Under the pieces are notes generated by a model that did no database searches, had not been told where the DNA came from, and saw only the letters and a list, made by a program, of their open reading frames with translations. 64,000 nt of DNA. It comes from Rhodospira trueperi. Lineage in GTDB: Bacteria > Pseudomonadota > Alphaproteobacteria > Rhodospirillales > Rhodospirillaceae. The DNA lies in the NCBI RefSeq assembly GCF_900101965.1, contig NZ_FNAP01000003.1, positions 186,001-250,000 of the forward strand. The letters run 5' to 3'. How positions within the stretch are numbered: position 1 is the stretch's first letter; each line of letters opens with the position of its first letter. The translations under genes and the position numbers were made by a program. Of this stretch, positions 18,245 through 29,147 are shown one piece after another.

Positions 18245-18478
18245 TTACTTCTTCTTGCCGTCGTCCGAACCGCAGGTATTGATCCCCATCAGCTTGTACA
18301 CCGGGCAGTACCCGATCACCCCGGAAAACAGCGGGACGAGACCGATCCAGCCAATCCAGTCGCCCTTGCCATCGCCGTAAAACGCGGCCATCGAGATCAG
18401 CAGGATGCCACCGCCGATACGGGCAAGGCTCTCAAAATAGCCCACATTCTTTTCCACGTTCACCAGGTTTCCAAACAT
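18245..18478 (-). CDS. DUF2892 (YgaP-like) membrane protein, second copy
   Basis: A 77-aa paralogue of the product at 17831-18031: ESLARIGGGILLISMAAF and later GYCPVYKLMGINTC with the two Cys at matching places. The start 18478 is preceded by GAGGAG. The C-terminal tail is charged (DDGKKK). It lies 58 nt downstream of a Crp/Fnr-family regulator gene and is likely co-transcribed with it. Function unknown. Confidence 0.85.
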   Translation of the reverse strand: MFGNLVNVEKNVGYFESLARIGGGILLISMAAFYGDGKGDWIGWIGLVPLFSGVIGYCPVYKLMGINTCGSDDGKKK

Positions 18479-18536
18479 CTCACGCTCCTCTTCAGCGTTG
18501 GGGCGAGTGGGGCATGCAACCACCGCGCCCGGCTTC

Positions 18537-19277
18537 TTACGGTGTGTCTCCCATCCGAACTCCTCCACCGTCGCGACCGTCCGACCCTTGGTCGCGGCCA
18601 CGGAGTCGCCCCAGGGCCGCCGCATCGGTCACCCTGACCTGACCGCGCGTCGCGATGACCCAGTTCCGGCGTTCGAAGTCCTTGAGCTGGCGGCTGATGA
18701 CCTCCCGCGCCGAACCCAACTCCATCGCCAAGTCCAGATGAGTCGCCAACACAATTCCGCCGTTATCCGCCCGGGTCAAGAGAAGGTGCGCAAGCCTTGC
18801 GTCTATTCGCCCGAAGGCCACCTCGTCGATCAGCAGCAGCAGGTCGGAGATGCGCGCCGCGTAGGCGGAAAAAACGAAGCGGCGGAACACGGTAGAGGTG
18901 TCCAGCATGGCCTGGAACACGCCCGATGGCAGCACGGCGGCCCTGACCTCGGACTCGGTCACGCCCTCGGCGGCATAGGGCAGTTCGGTCATCAGGGCGT
19001 TGGTGGTCAACACGCAGGTTTGCCCAGGCTCCACCCGGTACAGCACGATCTGGCGCCCGCTTTCCGAGACCTTCTGCACCCGCACGCACCCGTCCAGCAC
19101 CAGCGTATAGGCCTGACAGGAGTCGCCGTCGCGGAACACCACGGCCCCGGCCGGCAGGGTGACCTGGCGCACGCTGCGGTCGAGCAGGCGGCGCGCCTCC
19201 GTCTCCAGCCCGCCCAGGGGAGCGAAGCCGGACAGCAGGCGGTCGATCAGGGGCGAATCGTCGGGCGCGGTCGGCAT
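18537..19277 (-). CDS. Crp/Fnr-family transcriptional regulator
   Basis: A 246-aa regulator. The N-terminal cyclic-nucleotide-binding-like beta roll (about 25-140) contains LPAGAVVFRDGDSCQAYTLV, and the C-terminal winged helix (about 165-225) contains the recognition-helix region ELGSAREVISRQLKDFE. It lacks the N-terminal Cys cluster of FNR, so it is not an oxygen-sensing iron-sulfur FNR. It has two isolated Cys (in GDSCQAY and LDGCVRV). The closest pattern is the Crp-like regulators that precede DUF2892 genes. It likely controls the two downstream membrane-protein genes; the signal is unknown. Confidence 0.85.
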   Translation of the reverse strand: MPTAPDDSPLIDRLLSGFAPLGGLETEARRLLDRSVRQVTLPAGAVVFRDGDSCQAYTLVLDGCVRVQKVSESGRQIVLYRVEPGQTCVLTTNALMTELPYAAEGVTESEVRAAVLPSGVFQAMLDTSTVFRRFVFSAYAARISDLLLLIDEVAFGRIDARLAHLLLTRADNGGIVLATHLDLAMELGSAREVISRQLKDFERRNWVIATRGQVRVTDAAALGRLRGRDQGSDGRDGGGVRMGDTP

Positions 19278-19355
19278 GATGCTCCCGAGTGTGCCGTCGG
19301 GCGGTCGGGATGTGAAGAGGGGGCGCGCAGGTTCGCACGGTGGAGTCCGCCCGGG

Positions 19356-19898
19356 TCAGCGGGACGACGTCCCCCACACGGGCGCGCACGCCGCGATGCG
19401 GGCCGCGACCGGACAGTCCGCGCGGTGGGCGCCGGGCAGGATGTCGATGCTCATCAGGAACTCGTTGACCACCTCGGGACCGGCGAACTTGAACGTCGTC
19501 TTGAACAAGCGCACCCAGGCATCCAGGTCACGCGGGTGGTGAGCGTCGATCCAGGCGGCGAAACCGCCGTGCGAGACGCGCAGCGCCTGGACCCGCCGGG
19601 CGTTCTCGATTACGGCGTCGATCTTGCGCCGATTGCGGATGATGCCGGCATCGGCCAGCAGGCGCGCCTTGTCGGCGTCGTCGAAGGCGGCCACACGGTC
19701 CACATCGAAACGCGCGAACGCCGCATTCAGGGCCTCGCGCTTTTTCAGGATCAGCAGCCACGACAGCCCGGCCTGGAAGATCTCCAGGCACAACCGTTCG
19801 AACAGCACGGTCTCGTCGGTGGCGGGAAAGCCGTACTCGGTGTCGTGATAAGGGCCGTGCCAGGGGTGCCCGGGGGCCACGTCGCAGTACCAGCTCAC
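19356..19898 (-). CDS. tag: DNA-3-methyladenine glycosylase I
   Basis: A 180-aa base-excision enzyme that removes 3-methyladenine. It starts WYCDVAPGHPWHGPYHDTEYG with the zinc-binding Cys and His of Tag, continues with LCLEIFQAGLSW and the family stretch ALNAAFARFDVDRVAAF. The second zinc pair is in GAHRADCP near the C-terminus. Length is normal. It is encoded 18 nt downstream of mce and may be in the same transcript. Confidence 0.93.
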   Translation of the reverse strand: MSWYCDVAPGHPWHGPYHDTEYGFPATDETVLFERLCLEIFQAGLSWLLILKKREALNAAFARFDVDRVAAFDDADKARLLADAGIIRNRRKIDAVIENARRVQALRVSHGGFAAWIDAHHPRDLDAWVRLFKTTFKFAGPEVVNEFLMSIDILPGAHRADCPVAARIAACAPVWGTSSR

Positions 19899-19916
19899 GC
19901 CGCGCCCCCCTTCACC

Positions 19917-20321
19917 TCACGCCTGCTCCAGTTCCACCAGCGTGCCCGTGAAGTCCTTGGGATGCAGGAACAGCACCGGCTTGCCGTGGGCACCGATCTT
20001 GGGATCGCCGTCGCCCAGCACCCGCTTGCCCTCGGCCTTCAGGGTGTCGCGGGCCGCCATGATGTCCTCAACCTCATAGCAGACGTGATGGATGCCGCCC
20101 GACGGATTCTTGTCGAGGAAAGCCTGGATCGGGGACTTGTCGCCCAGCGGATGCAACAGTTCGATCTTGGTGTTCGGCAGTTCGATGAACACCACGGTCA
20201 CGCCGTGGTCCGGCTGCGGCACCGGGTCGGAAACCTTGGCGCCCAGGGTCCCGCGATAGTTGGCGGTGGCCGCCTCCAGGTCGGGAACCGCAATGGCCAC
20301 GTGATTCAACCGTCCGATCAT
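19917..20321 (-). CDS. mce: Methylmalonyl-CoA epimerase
   Basis: A 134-aa vicinal-oxygen-chelate enzyme that interconverts (R)- and (S)-methylmalonyl-CoA in propionyl-CoA metabolism. Two glyoxalase-like modules are seen, with metal ligands expected at His in LNHVAIAV, His in GGIHHVCYEV and the C-terminal Glu in GTLVELEQA. Family length is normal. It lies 47 nt after rnj, an order also seen in other Rhodospirillales. Confidence 0.92.
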   Translation of the reverse strand: MIGRLNHVAIAVPDLEAATANYRGTLGAKVSDPVPQPDHGVTVVFIELPNTKIELLHPLGDKSPIQAFLDKNPSGGIHHVCYEVEDIMAARDTLKAEGKRVLGDGDPKIGAHGKPVLFLHPKDFTGTLVELEQA

Positions 20322-20368
20322 GTTTTCTGGCTCCTGTCCTGATTGTCATTCCGTATGGCCGGTCGGGA

Positions 20369-22042
20369 TCACACCCGCACCACATGGATGTCCGTCACCG
20401 GCCGCCGGTTCTGGCTGCCCCGGAAGAACCGCCCGACGACCCGCCGGGCGCTGTCCACCACCCGCTCGTCGTCGTCCAGCGCCCTGCGGTCCAGGCGGTC
20501 CACAGCCGCGCGGATCTGGCCGACCAGCGCGTCGATGTCCTCGCCGTCCTCCTCGGGATCGAGCAGCCCGCGCGCGCTGACCATCGGCTCGGCGGCCAGC
20601 CCGCCCTTGCCGTTGATCACCAGCGTCACCGTGGCCACCCCATTTGTCATCATGCGGCGCCGATCCCGCAGCATCTGACTTGAGATGGGGACCAGACGGT
20701 CGCCGTCCAGGGCCAGAAGGCCGGTGTGAACCTGATCGACCACCTTCGGCGTCGCGCCGTCCAGGCGCAGCACGTCGCCGTCCTGAATCACGATGGCATG
20801 CCCGGCCCCACAGGCGCGGGCGACGCGGGCGTGCTCGCGCAGGTGCATGGCCTCGCCGTGGACCGGCACCGCCACGCGCGGACGCACGAGGCCGTACATC
20901 TCTTCCACCTCGCCCCGGGCCGGATGGCCGGAGACATGCACCGGCGCGTCGCGGGCGGTGATGATCTCCACCCCGTTCCCGGCCAGCTTGTTCTGCAGGG
21001 CGTAGATGGCCCGCTCGTTGCCGGGGATCACCCGCGAGGAGAAGATCACCGTGTCGCCCTCGCCCAGGCTGACGGAGCGGTGACTGCCGGAGGCGATTCG
21101 CGGCAAGGCGGCCCTTGGCTCGCCCTGGCTACCGGTACAGATGTAGAGCACCTTGTCCCGGGGCAGGGCGGCGGCCTCGTCATCGCCCAGGAACGCCGGG
21201 ATATCCTCCAGATAGCCGCAGCCGCGGGCGGTCTCGTTCATGCGCCACAGCGAGCGGCCGACCAGGACCGCCCGGCGGCCGTTCTCGCGCGCGGCGATGG
21301 CCGCGCTTTCCATCCGCGCCACGTTGGAGGCGAAGCAGGCCACCACCACTTGGCCGGTGGTGTTGCGCCCGACCGTCTCGATCAGGGCCTGGCGCACGTC
21401 GGCTTCCGACCCCGAATGACCCGGGGAGAAGATGTTCGTGCTGTCGCCGACCATGGCCAGCACACCCTCGTCCCCGAGACGGCGTAGCGCCTCGGTGTCG
21501 GCCTCCGGTCCGATCAGCGGTCCGGGATCGAACTTCCAGTCGGCGGTGTGCAGGACGATGCCCGCCGGCGTACGGATGGCGACCGCGTTGGGCTCGGGAA
21601 TGGAGTGGGTGGTGCCGATGAACTCCACATCGAACGAGCCCACCTGAAACCGCGAGCCGACCGGCACCTCGTGCACCGGCACCTGACCCAGCAGGCCCTC
21701 CTCCTCCAGCTTGACGCGCAGGAAGGCGGCGGCGAAGGGCGAGGCGTACACCGGCTTGCGCAGCCAGGGCCACAGGTATGTCACCGCCCCCAGGTGATCC
21801 TCATGGGCGTGCGTGATGACGATGCCGTCCAGGGCGTCCAACTGATCCTCGATGAACGCGGGATCGGGCATCAACACATCGATACCCGGCGTGGTCTCGT
21901 TGCCGAAGGTGATGCCCAGGTCCACCATCAGCCACCGCCCCCCAATCCCGTAGAGATTGAGGTTCATGCCGATTTCCCCGGTGCCGCCCAAAGGCAAGAA
22001 GACCACGCCGTCCGGCACGCCTGTGCCGGGCGAGTCTGTCAT
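20369..22042 (-). CDS. rnj: Ribonuclease J
   Basis: A 557-aa beta-CASP metallo-beta-lactamase ribonuclease with 5'-exonuclease and endonuclease activity in RNA turnover and rRNA maturation. The metal motif HAHEDHLGA is near residue 75; the beta-CASP part has STNIFSPGHSGSE and VPVHGEAMHLREHARVA. The C-terminal domain is typical. It is 38 nt downstream of coaX. The presence of RNase J is normal in Alphaproteobacteria. Confidence 0.93.
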   Translation of the reverse strand: MTDSPGTGVPDGVVFLPLGGTGEIGMNLNLYGIGGRWLMVDLGITFGNETTPGIDVLMPDPAFIEDQLDALDGIVITHAHEDHLGAVTYLWPWLRKPVYASPFAAAFLRVKLEEEGLLGQVPVHEVPVGSRFQVGSFDVEFIGTTHSIPEPNAVAIRTPAGIVLHTADWKFDPGPLIGPEADTEALRRLGDEGVLAMVGDSTNIFSPGHSGSEADVRQALIETVGRNTTGQVVVACFASNVARMESAAIAARENGRRAVLVGRSLWRMNETARGCGYLEDIPAFLGDDEAAALPRDKVLYICTGSQGEPRAALPRIASGSHRSVSLGEGDTVIFSSRVIPGNERAIYALQNKLAGNGVEIITARDAPVHVSGHPARGEVEEMYGLVRPRVAVPVHGEAMHLREHARVARACGAGHAIVIQDGDVLRLDGATPKVVDQVHTGLLALDGDRLVPISSQMLRDRRRMMTNGVATVTLVINGKGGLAAEPMVSARGLLDPEEDGEDIDALVGQIRAAVDRLDRRALDDDERVVDSARRVVGRFFRGSQNRRPVTDIHVVRV

Positions 22043-22081
22043 GATGCGTCCTTTCTTTTACAGGTCGGTTTCTACGTCGTC

Positions 22082-22879
22082 TTAGGTCGTTTCGGGCGTC
22101 GGCGCGCGTCGTGCCGCGTTGCGCCGATGAATCTCGCGGAGCCCCCTGAGGGTCAGATCGTTGTCCAGATGATGAATGACATCGGTGGCCTCGGTAAAGA
22201 GGGATGCCAGCCCCCCCGTGGCCACGACGGACATGGGTTCGCCGAACTCGGCCTGAATCCGGGCCGTCAGTCCCTCGATCATCGACACGTAACCCAGGTA
22301 GATGCCGGAGCGCATGGCGGGCACCGTGGCCTTGCCGATGACGGACTTGGGCCGACCCACGGCGACGCGGGGAAGCTGCGCGGCGGCCATGTGCAGCGCC
22401 TCAAGCGACAGGTTCACGCCGGGGGCGATGACACCACCGCAATAGTTGCCGTCCGCGTCCACCACGTCGAACGTCGTCGCGGTGCCGAAATCCAACACGA
22501 TCAGCGCCCCGGGATAGGTGACATGGGCCGCGACCGTGTTGACCAGACGGTCGGCGCCGACCTCCTCCGGGCGGTCCACCAGAATCTCCAGGCCGAGATC
22601 CACGTCCGGGTCGCCGACCACCAGGGGCGGAGCGGAGAAGTAGCGGTGGCACAGCAGCCGCAGGTCATACACCGCCGACGGCACCACGGAGGCGATGATG
22701 GTATCGGTGATATCCGACGGCTCCAGCCCCTTCATGGTCATGAGCTGGTTCAGCCACACCCCCATCTCGTCGGCGGTGCGGCCGGACTTGCTGGCCGCGC
22801 GCCATTCACACCGCTTGTCCTCGCCGTCATAGACGGCGAAGACCGTGTTGGTGTTGCCGCAGTCGATGGCCAACAGCAT
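22082..22879 (-). CDS. coaX: Type III pantothenate kinase
   Basis: A 265-aa kinase performing the first step of CoA synthesis. The ATP-binding start [16 protein letters not shown] and the second phosphate motif [17 protein letters not shown] are both present, with [15 protein letters not shown] near the middle. The start at 22879 is used because the family begins [11 protein letters not shown]; the frame is open 17 codons further but without family similarity. It lies between birA and rnj in a block conserved in Rhodospirillales. Confidence 0.93.
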   Translation of the reverse strand: MLLAIDCGNTNTVFAVYDGEDKRCEWRAASKSGRTADEMGVWLNQLMTMKGLEPSDITDTIIASVVPSAVYDLRLLCHRYFSAPPLVVGDPDVDLGLEILVDRPEEVGADRLVNTVAAHVTYPGALIVLDFGTATTFDVVDADGNYCGGVIAPGVNLSLEALHMAAAQLPRVAVGRPKSVIGKATVPAMRSGIYLGYVSMIEGLTARIQAEFGEPMSVVATGGLASLFTEATDVIHHLDNDLTLRGLREIHRRNAARRAPTPETT

Positions 22880-22969
22880 GGACCCTAGCCTTTCTCCCAG
22901 GCTCCGGTCGCGAAAGATTAGGCACCACATCCAAAGGCGTACAGACCGCCCCCGTAGTGCTCCGAGATC

Positions 22970-23077
22970 TCCTCCCCCCGCTGGGGGGGAGGTTGGGAGG
23001 GGGGCGCGTTGGTTTTCGCGCCAGAGATGCTTGCCGCATCACCCCCACCCCAGCCTTCCCCTATCCAGGGGAGGGAG
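22970..23077. repeat. Intergenic G/C-tract repeat element
   Basis: Two hairpins of similar composition: CCTCCCCCC with GGGGGGAGG (22971-22992), and CTTCCCCT with AGGGGAGG (about 23055-23074). They are linked by GGTTGGGAGGGG and CACCCCCACCCCAGCC, which are themselves complementary in kind. Such elements are scattered in alphaproteobacterial intergenic regions. It occupies most of the 271-bp coaX-birA gap. Confidence 0.5.
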
Positions 23078-23150
23078 TTCCGGACGCGCCTTCCGCCGGC
23101 CTCATGCCTTTGGACGGCCTGTGCCTATCCACCGCAAACAGAGCGTTTTC

Positions 23151-23945
23151 CTAGTCTTCTCCCGGAGTCGGAAAAAACACGTCCCCGGCCAGGATGGTCC
23201 GGGCATCGCCGGACGGTTCGCGCAGAATGAGCGCGCCGTCCGGGTTCAGCCCCTCGAACACGCCGAACACCCGTTCCGCACCCAGCCGCACCCCCACCGT
23301 CTCGCCAAGCCCGAGTCCGTGGCGCAGCCACGCCTCCCGAACGGGCTTGAACCCACGGGCGCGCCACTGCCGCGTCAGGTCGGCCAGACGGCCCAGAAGC
23401 GGGTCCAGCACCGCCTCCGGCGTCACGCCATCGCCGGCCGGATGGGCGTTCAGCGCCGTCGCCGGATACGGCACCACCCCCGGCGGCGGCGCGGAGGCCA
23501 CATTGACCCCCATCCCCAGCTGCACCCAGCCGATCCCGTCCGCGTCGGCCACCGATTCGAGCAGCAGGCCGGCCACCTTGGCCCCGCCCAGAAGCACGTC
23601 ATTGGGCCACTTCAGACGCGCGTCCGACCCGAAGCCGAGCGCGGCCAGTGTCTCCACCAGGGCCACGCCGGCCACGAATCCGATCTCCACGCCAAGGCGC
23701 GGCCCCTCCGGACAGGGAAACGCCACCGTCACATACAGGTTTCCGGGGGGACTCGTCCAGGCCCGGCCGTGCCGACCGCGCCCGCCGGTCTGCTCGCCGC
23801 CATGAACGACCAGGGCCGCGTCGGGCCGGATCGCCCGGCCCTCCCCTGCCTCCAGCAGGGCGCGCGCCACGGCCTGGGTGCTGTCCACGACCGGACGGTG
23901 GACCACCCGCCAGCCGGGCGGCCCCGCCACGCCAGCCGGCGTCAT
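23151..23945 (-). CDS. birA: Biotin-[acetyl-CoA-carboxylase] ligase
   Basis: A 264-aa ligase that activates biotin and attaches it to carboxylase carrier proteins. It has [14 protein letters not shown], the biotinyl-AMP loop [15 protein letters not shown] and [16 protein letters not shown]. No N-terminal helix-turn-helix, so it is the monofunctional form without repressor activity. Its ATG at 23945 overlaps the nuoN stop (ATGA), so it is coupled to the complex I operon. Confidence 0.93.
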   Translation of the reverse strand: MTPAGVAGPPGWRVVHRPVVDSTQAVARALLEAGEGRAIRPDAALVVHGGEQTGGRGRHGRAWTSPPGNLYVTVAFPCPEGPRLGVEIGFVAGVALVETLAALGFGSDARLKWPNDVLLGGAKVAGLLLESVADADGIGWVQLGMGVNVASAPPPGVVPYPATALNAHPAGDGVTPEAVLDPLLGRLADLTRQWRARGFKPVREAWLRHGLGLGETVGVRLGAERVFGVFEGLNPDGALILREPSGDARTILAGDVFFPTPGED

Positions 23946-25384
23946 CCCGCGAGCAGCGCGCCGGCCGCGATTTCCGCCTGCGACAGAATCCAGCCCGGCA
24001 TGGCGATGAACAGCAGGATCACGGCGGCACTGACGGACATCACCACCCGCAGCGCCATGGAGCCGACAGGGTCCAGGCTCTCCAGCGGCTCGTCGAAGTA
24101 CATCACCTTGACGATGCGCAGATAGTAGAAGGCGGATACCACGCTGGTCAGAACGCCGATCACCGCCAGCCAGATCAGCCCGGCATCGACCGCCGCCATG
24201 AAGACGTAGAACTTGGCGAAGAACCCGGCCAGCGGCGGAATGCCGGCCATGGAGAACATGAAGATCCCCATGGCCAGGGCCATCAGTGGATGGGTGCGCC
24301 CCAGCCCGGCCAGGTCCTTGATGCCCTCGACCGCGCGGCCCTGCTGGCGCATGGCCAGGATGACCGCGAAGGCGCCGACGTTCATGAACAGATAGATGGC
24401 CAGATAGACCAGCACCCCGCGCACGCCCTCCGGCGTGCCCGCCGTCAGGCCGACCAAGGCGTAGCCCATGTGCCCGATGGAGCTGTAGGCCATCAGCCGC
24501 TTGATGTTTTCCTGCGCCAGGGCGGCGAAGGCGCCGATGACCATCGACAGCATGGCGATGATCCAGATCACCTGCTGCCAGTCGGCGGCCAGGGCGCCGA
24601 ACGGCTCCAGCGCCACACGGAGGAACAGCGACAGGGCGGCCACCTTGGGCGCCACGGCGAACAGCGCGGTGACCGGCGTCGGCGCGCCCTCGTAGACGTC
24701 TGGCGTCCACATATGGAACGGCGCCGCCGAGACCTTGAAGGCCAGACCCGAGAGCACGAACACCAACCCCACGACGACCCCGACGTGCGGATCACCGCCG
24801 GCCACGGCCTCGGCGATCCCGGTGAAGCTCGTGGTGCCGGCGAAGCCGTAGACCAGTGACGCGCCGTACAGCATGACGCCGGAGGCCAGGGCGCCGAGCA
24901 CGAAGTACTTCAGACCGGCCTCGGTGGCGCGCAGGTTGTCTCGCTGCACCGTGGCCAGCACGTACAGGGCCAGCGACTGCAACTCCAGGCCCAGGTACAT
25001 GGAGATCAGGTCGTTGGCCGAGACCATCAGCATCATGCCGACGGTGGTCAGCAGCATGAGCACGGGAAACTCGAAGCGGGCGATCCCCTCACTGACCATC
25101 CAACGCCGCGCCATCAGCAGCGTCGCGCCCGATGCGCCCAGGACCAGCAGCTTGGCGAAGCGCGTGAAGTCGTCGGTCACGAACTGGCCGTAGAAGGCCT
25201 CCGCCCTGCCCTCGCCGCCCATCGCCACGACGGCGCCGGCCACGACGATGCCGTACACGGCCGCCCAGGTGCAGCTCGCCGACCGGTCACCCCGGGCAAA
25301 CACGCCATACATCAGCAGCCCCATGGCCAGCAGGGCCAGGATGAGTTCCGGCAGGGCCGGCAGCATCATGGGCAGGTCGATCAT
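23942..25384 (-). CDS. nuoN: NADH-quinone oxidoreductase subunit N
   Basis: A 480-aa antiporter-like membrane subunit of complex I that forms part of the proton-pumping arm. It has about 14 helices, with the conserved Lys/Glu helices around [26 protein letters not shown] (residues about 215-240) and [15 protein letters not shown]. It is the last gene of the nuo operon and overlaps birA. Length is normal. Confidence 0.96.
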   Translation of the reverse strand: MIDLPMMLPALPELILALLAMGLLMYGVFARGDRSASCTWAAVYGIVVAGAVVAMGGEGRAEAFYGQFVTDDFTRFAKLLVLGASGATLLMARRWMVSEGIARFEFPVLMLLTTVGMMLMVSANDLISMYLGLELQSLALYVLATVQRDNLRATEAGLKYFVLGALASGVMLYGASLVYGFAGTTSFTGIAEAVAGGDPHVGVVVGLVFVLSGLAFKVSAAPFHMWTPDVYEGAPTPVTALFAVAPKVAALSLFLRVALEPFGALAADWQQVIWIIAMLSMVIGAFAALAQENIKRLMAYSSIGHMGYALVGLTAGTPEGVRGVLVYLAIYLFMNVGAFAVILAMRQQGRAVEGIKDLAGLGRTHPLMALAMGIFMFSMAGIPPLAGFFAKFYVFMAAVDAGLIWLAVIGVLTSVVSAFYYLRIVKVMYFDEPLESLDPVGSMALRVVMSVSAAVILLFIAMPGWILSQAEIAAGALLAG

Positions 25385-25429
25385 GGCGTCGGGTCTCCCG
25401 GCGGGTCGGCTCTCGGTGTAACGGCGGAT

Positions 25430-26950
25430 CTAGCGGGCCGCGACGGACACGCCGTCGGCGGCCGCCAGGGCGGCTTCGTACTGGGTGATGAGGTTGTCCA
25501 CGCTGGCGTGGATCGGGTCGAGGAAGCTGGACGGATAGATGCCCATCCACAGCACCACGATCACCAGCGGGGCGAACACGGCCATCTCGCGCGGGTTCAG
25601 GTCCAGCATGGCCTTGACGTCGGCCTTCTCCAGCTTGCCGAACACCACCCGACGATACAGGAACAGCATGTAAACGGCGCCCAGGATCACACCGGTGGCG
25701 ATCAGCAGGGCCACCAGGGTGTTGACCTTGAACACGCCCAGCATGACCAGGAACTCGCCGACGAAGCCGCTGGTCCCCGGCAGGCCGACGGAGGCCATCA
25801 TGAACAGCATGAACACCAGGGCGTATTTGGGCATGTTGTTCGCCAGCCCGCCGTAGCGCCCGATCTCGCGGGTGTGCAGCCGGTCATAGACCACGCCGAC
25901 GCACAGGAACAGCGCGCCCGAGACGATGCCGTGACTGAGCATCTGATAAATCGCGCCCTCGACCGCCTGTTGGGTCATGGCGAAGATGCCGGCGGTGACG
26001 AAGCCCATGTGGGCGACCGACGAATAGGCGATCAGCTTCTTCATGTCCTCCTGGGCCAGGGCCACCAGGGAGGTATAGATCACCGCGATGATCGACAGCA
26101 CGAAGATGATGTCGGCCATCTGCGCCGACGCCTCCGGTAGCATCGGCAAGGAAAAACGCAGGAAGCCATAAGCCCCCATTTTCAGCAGCACGCCGGCCAG
26201 GATGACGGACCCGGCCGTCGGCGCCTCGACGTGGGCGTCGGGTAGCCACGTATGCACCGGCCACATCGGCACCTTGACCGCGAAGCTGGCCAGCAGCGCC
26301 AGGAACAGCCAGATTTGCCAGCTTTCGGGGAACGTGGTGTTCATCAGGGTCGGAATGTCGGTGGTGCCGGCGTGCAGGTACATGGCCAGCAGCGCCACCA
26401 GCATGAGCACCGAGCCCAGCAGCGTGTACAGGAAGAACTTGAACGCGGCGTAGATGCGGCGCGGCCCGCCCCAGATTCCGATGATCAGGAACATGGGGAT
26501 CAGCACGCCCTCGAAGAAGACGTAGAACAGCACGTAGTCGAGCGCACAGAACATGCCCACCATCATGGTTTCCAGCACCATGAAGGCCACCATGTATTCC
26601 CGCACCCGGCTCTTGATCGCGTCCCAGCTTGCCAGCACGCACAGCGGCGTCAGGAACGTGGACAGCAGCACGAAGAACAGCGAAATGCCGTCCACCCCCA
26701 TGTGATAGGCGATGTTGTACTCCGGCAGCCAGTCGACGCGCTCGACGAACTGAAAGTCCGCCCGGGACGGATCGAACCCGATCCAGATCCCCAGCGACAG
26801 CAGGAACGTCACGCCCGACGTCCACAGCGCCACCCAGCGGCTGTTTTCCGCAACCTCGGCCTCTGTCCCGCGCACCAGCAGAATGATGCAGGCGGCGCCG
26901 AACAGGGGCAGAAAGGTGATGATGCTGAGCAGGGACATGTCTTCGATCAT
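25430..26950 (-). CDS. nuoM: NADH-quinone oxidoreductase subunit M
   Basis: A 506-aa antiporter-like pump subunit. Family stretches include [24 protein letters not shown] and [15 protein letters not shown]. Two in-frame starts exist (26950 and 26938); [15 protein letters not shown] from 26938 matches most NuoM starts, while 26950 has a somewhat better upstream purine tract. It lies between nuoL and nuoN in the usual order. Confidence 0.96.
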   Translation of the reverse strand: MIEDMSLLSIITFLPLFGAACIILLVRGTEAEVAENSRWVALWTSGVTFLLSLGIWIGFDPSRADFQFVERVDWLPEYNIAYHMGVDGISLFFVLLSTFLTPLCVLASWDAIKSRVREYMVAFMVLETMMVGMFCALDYVLFYVFFEGVLIPMFLIIGIWGGPRRIYAAFKFFLYTLLGSVLMLVALLAMYLHAGTTDIPTLMNTTFPESWQIWLFLALLASFAVKVPMWPVHTWLPDAHVEAPTAGSVILAGVLLKMGAYGFLRFSLPMLPEASAQMADIIFVLSIIAVIYTSLVALAQEDMKKLIAYSSVAHMGFVTAGIFAMTQQAVEGAIYQMLSHGIVSGALFLCVGVVYDRLHTREIGRYGGLANNMPKYALVFMLFMMASVGLPGTSGFVGEFLVMLGVFKVNTLVALLIATGVILGAVYMLFLYRRVVFGKLEKADVKAMLDLNPREMAVFAPLVIVVLWMGIYPSSFLDPIHASVDNLITQYEAALAAADGVSVAAR

Positions 26951-27041
26951 CGCCGCCTCGGCCTTTCCCCCGGGCCGCTGCGGCCCTGATTCGTTGTTGT
27001 CCGGGCCGTTCCGGCCCCCGTTGCAGTGACGCGCGCTCTCA

Positions 27042-29138
27042 TCAGGCCCCGATCAGTCGCCAGGAGACGAACACCACCACGCCGATGATCATCAGGAAGG
27101 CGTAGTGATACACGTATCCGGTCTGGAACTGGCGCAACCGCGCCGCGACGGTCCGGGACACCGCCGCCAGACCGTCCGGCCCCAGGCCGTCGATGATGGC
27201 GCCGTCGCCCGTCTTCCACAGAACCCGGCCAAGGGCGAACATCGGCCGCACGAACAGCCAGTCGTACAGTTCGTCGAAGTACCACTTGTTCAGCAGGAAG
27301 CGATGCACGCCCGGGAACGAGCGGGCCAGCCGCACCGGCACCGTCGGCGTCAGGATATAGAACACCCAGGCCATGAAGATGCCCGCCGCCGTCACGATCA
27401 GCGGCGCCAGCTTGACAATGCCTGGAACGTGGTGCGCCCGCTCCAGCACGCCGGCATCGGGGCCGGCGTGATGGGCGTCGTCGCCGTGCCCGGCCGCGGC
27501 GTGAACCTCGGCCGCGTGCGCCTCCTCGGCAGGCGCTTCGTCACCGTGAGCGTCATCGGCGGCGTGGGACTCATCGGCCGGAGCCGCCTCCGCATGGCCG
27601 TCCATTGTGCCGGCTTGAGCCTGCCCCTGGACATTGTAGGCGATGCTGTCGCCCCAGAACTGGGGATGCTTGTCGCCGACGAAGTGAGTGTACGCCACCA
27701 TGCCGGAGAACACCGCGCCCACGGCCAGCCCCAGCAACGGCACCATCATCACCGCCGGGCTTTCGTGCACGTGCGCCATCACGGTTTCGTTGGCGCGTGG
27801 CTTGCCGTGGAAGGTCAGAAACAGCAGGCGCCAGGAGTAGAACGCGGTCATGAACGCCGCCGCGATGCCCAGCACGAAGGCCATCGTGCCCAAGCCGGTG
27901 CCGGCCGCGAAGGCCGCCTCCAGGATCATGTCCTTGGAGTAGTAGCCGGCAAACCACGGCACGCCCGCGAGCGCCAGCGAACCGATCCACATCATCAGGT
28001 AGGTCAGCTTGATGTGCTTCCACAGCCCGCCCATGTTGCGGATGTCCTGCTCGTCGGACATGGCGTGGATCACCGAGCCAGCGGACAGGAACAGCAGCGC
28101 CTTGAAGAAGGCGTGCGTCATCAGGTGGAAGATGGCCGCCTGATAGGCGCCCACGCCCAGCGCGAAGAACATGTAGCCGAGCTGCGAGCAGGTCGAATAG
28201 GCGATCACCCGCTTGATGTCGTTCTGCACGCAGCCGATGGTCGCGGCGAAGAACGCCGTGGACGCGCCGACCACGACCACGATGGCCATGGCCACCGGGG
28301 CGTATTCGAACAGCGGCGACATGCGCGCGACCATGAACACGCCGGCGGTCACCATGGTGGCGGCGTGGATCAGCGCGGAGACCGGGGTCGGACCCTCCAT
28401 GGCGTCCGGCAGCCAGGTGTGCAGGCCGATCTGCGCCGACTTGCCCATGGCGCCCAGGAACAGCAGCACGCAGATGATCTCCAGCGCCGGCACTTCGGCG
28501 CCGAGGAAGGTCAGCGAGGCGCCCGCCATCTCGGGCGCGGCGGCGAACATCGCGTCCATCGAGATGGTTCCGAACAGCACGAAGGCCCCGAAGATGCCCA
28601 GCGCGAAGCCGAAGTCGCCGACGCGGTTGACGACGAACGCCTTGATCGCGGCCGCGTTGGCCGACGGGCGCTCGTACCAGAAACCGATCAGCAGGTACGA
28701 CGCAAGGCCCACGCCCTCCCAGCCGAAGAACAGCTGAACCAGGTTGTCGGCGGTCACCAGCATGTACATGAAGAAGGTGAACAGCGACAGATAGGCCATG
28801 AAGCGCGGGATGCCGGGATCATGGTGCATGTAGCCGATGGAGTACACATGCACCAGGAACGACACACAGCTCACCGTCAGCACCATCACCGCCGACAGGG
28901 TGTCGAACTTCAGCGCCCAGTTCACCAGCAGGTCACCGGAGTCGATGAACGTGAGCAGCGGCACCGTCTGCGCGTTGCCGTTCAGGGCCACGTCGATGAA
29001 GATGGGCACGGCCAACAGGGCGCTGGCGCCCATGGCCCCGCACGTCAGCCACTGAGACAGGGTGTCGCCCAGGCGGCGGCCGAACAGGCCGACGACGATG
29101 GCCCCCAGGAGCGGCAGGAAAATGGCTGCAACGGTCAT
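27042..29138 (-). CDS. nuoL: NADH-quinone oxidoreductase subunit L
   Basis: A 698-aa antiporter-like subunit with the long lateral helix of complex I, longer than the roughly 610-650 common in the family. The core is normal ([38 protein letters not shown]). At about residues 497-570 there is an extra hydrophilic segment very rich in His, Asp, Ala and Glu, between two late helices. This insertion explains the extra length. Order and spacing fit the operon. Confidence 0.96.
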   Translation of the reverse strand: MTVAAIFLPLLGAIVVGLFGRRLGDTLSQWLTCGAMGASALLAVPIFIDVALNGNAQTVPLLTFIDSGDLLVNWALKFDTLSAVMVLTVSCVSFLVHVYSIGYMHHDPGIPRFMAYLSLFTFFMYMLVTADNLVQLFFGWEGVGLASYLLIGFWYERPSANAAAIKAFVVNRVGDFGFALGIFGAFVLFGTISMDAMFAAAPEMAGASLTFLGAEVPALEIICVLLFLGAMGKSAQIGLHTWLPDAMEGPTPVSALIHAATMVTAGVFMVARMSPLFEYAPVAMAIVVVVGASTAFFAATIGCVQNDIKRVIAYSTCSQLGYMFFALGVGAYQAAIFHLMTHAFFKALLFLSAGSVIHAMSDEQDIRNMGGLWKHIKLTYLMMWIGSLALAGVPWFAGYYSKDMILEAAFAAGTGLGTMAFVLGIAAAFMTAFYSWRLLFLTFHGKPRANETVMAHVHESPAVMMVPLLGLAVGAVFSGMVAYTHFVGDKHPQFWGDSIAYNVQGQAQAGTMDGHAEAAPADESHAADDAHGDEAPAEEAHAAEVHAAAGHGDDAHHAGPDAGVLERAHHVPGIVKLAPLIVTAAGIFMAWVFYILTPTVPVRLARSFPGVHRFLLNKWYFDELYDWLFVRPMFALGRVLWKTGDGAIIDGLGPDGLAAVSRTVAARLRQFQTGYVYHYAFLMIIGVVVFVSWRLIGA

Positions 29139-29147
29139 GGTCCGGCC

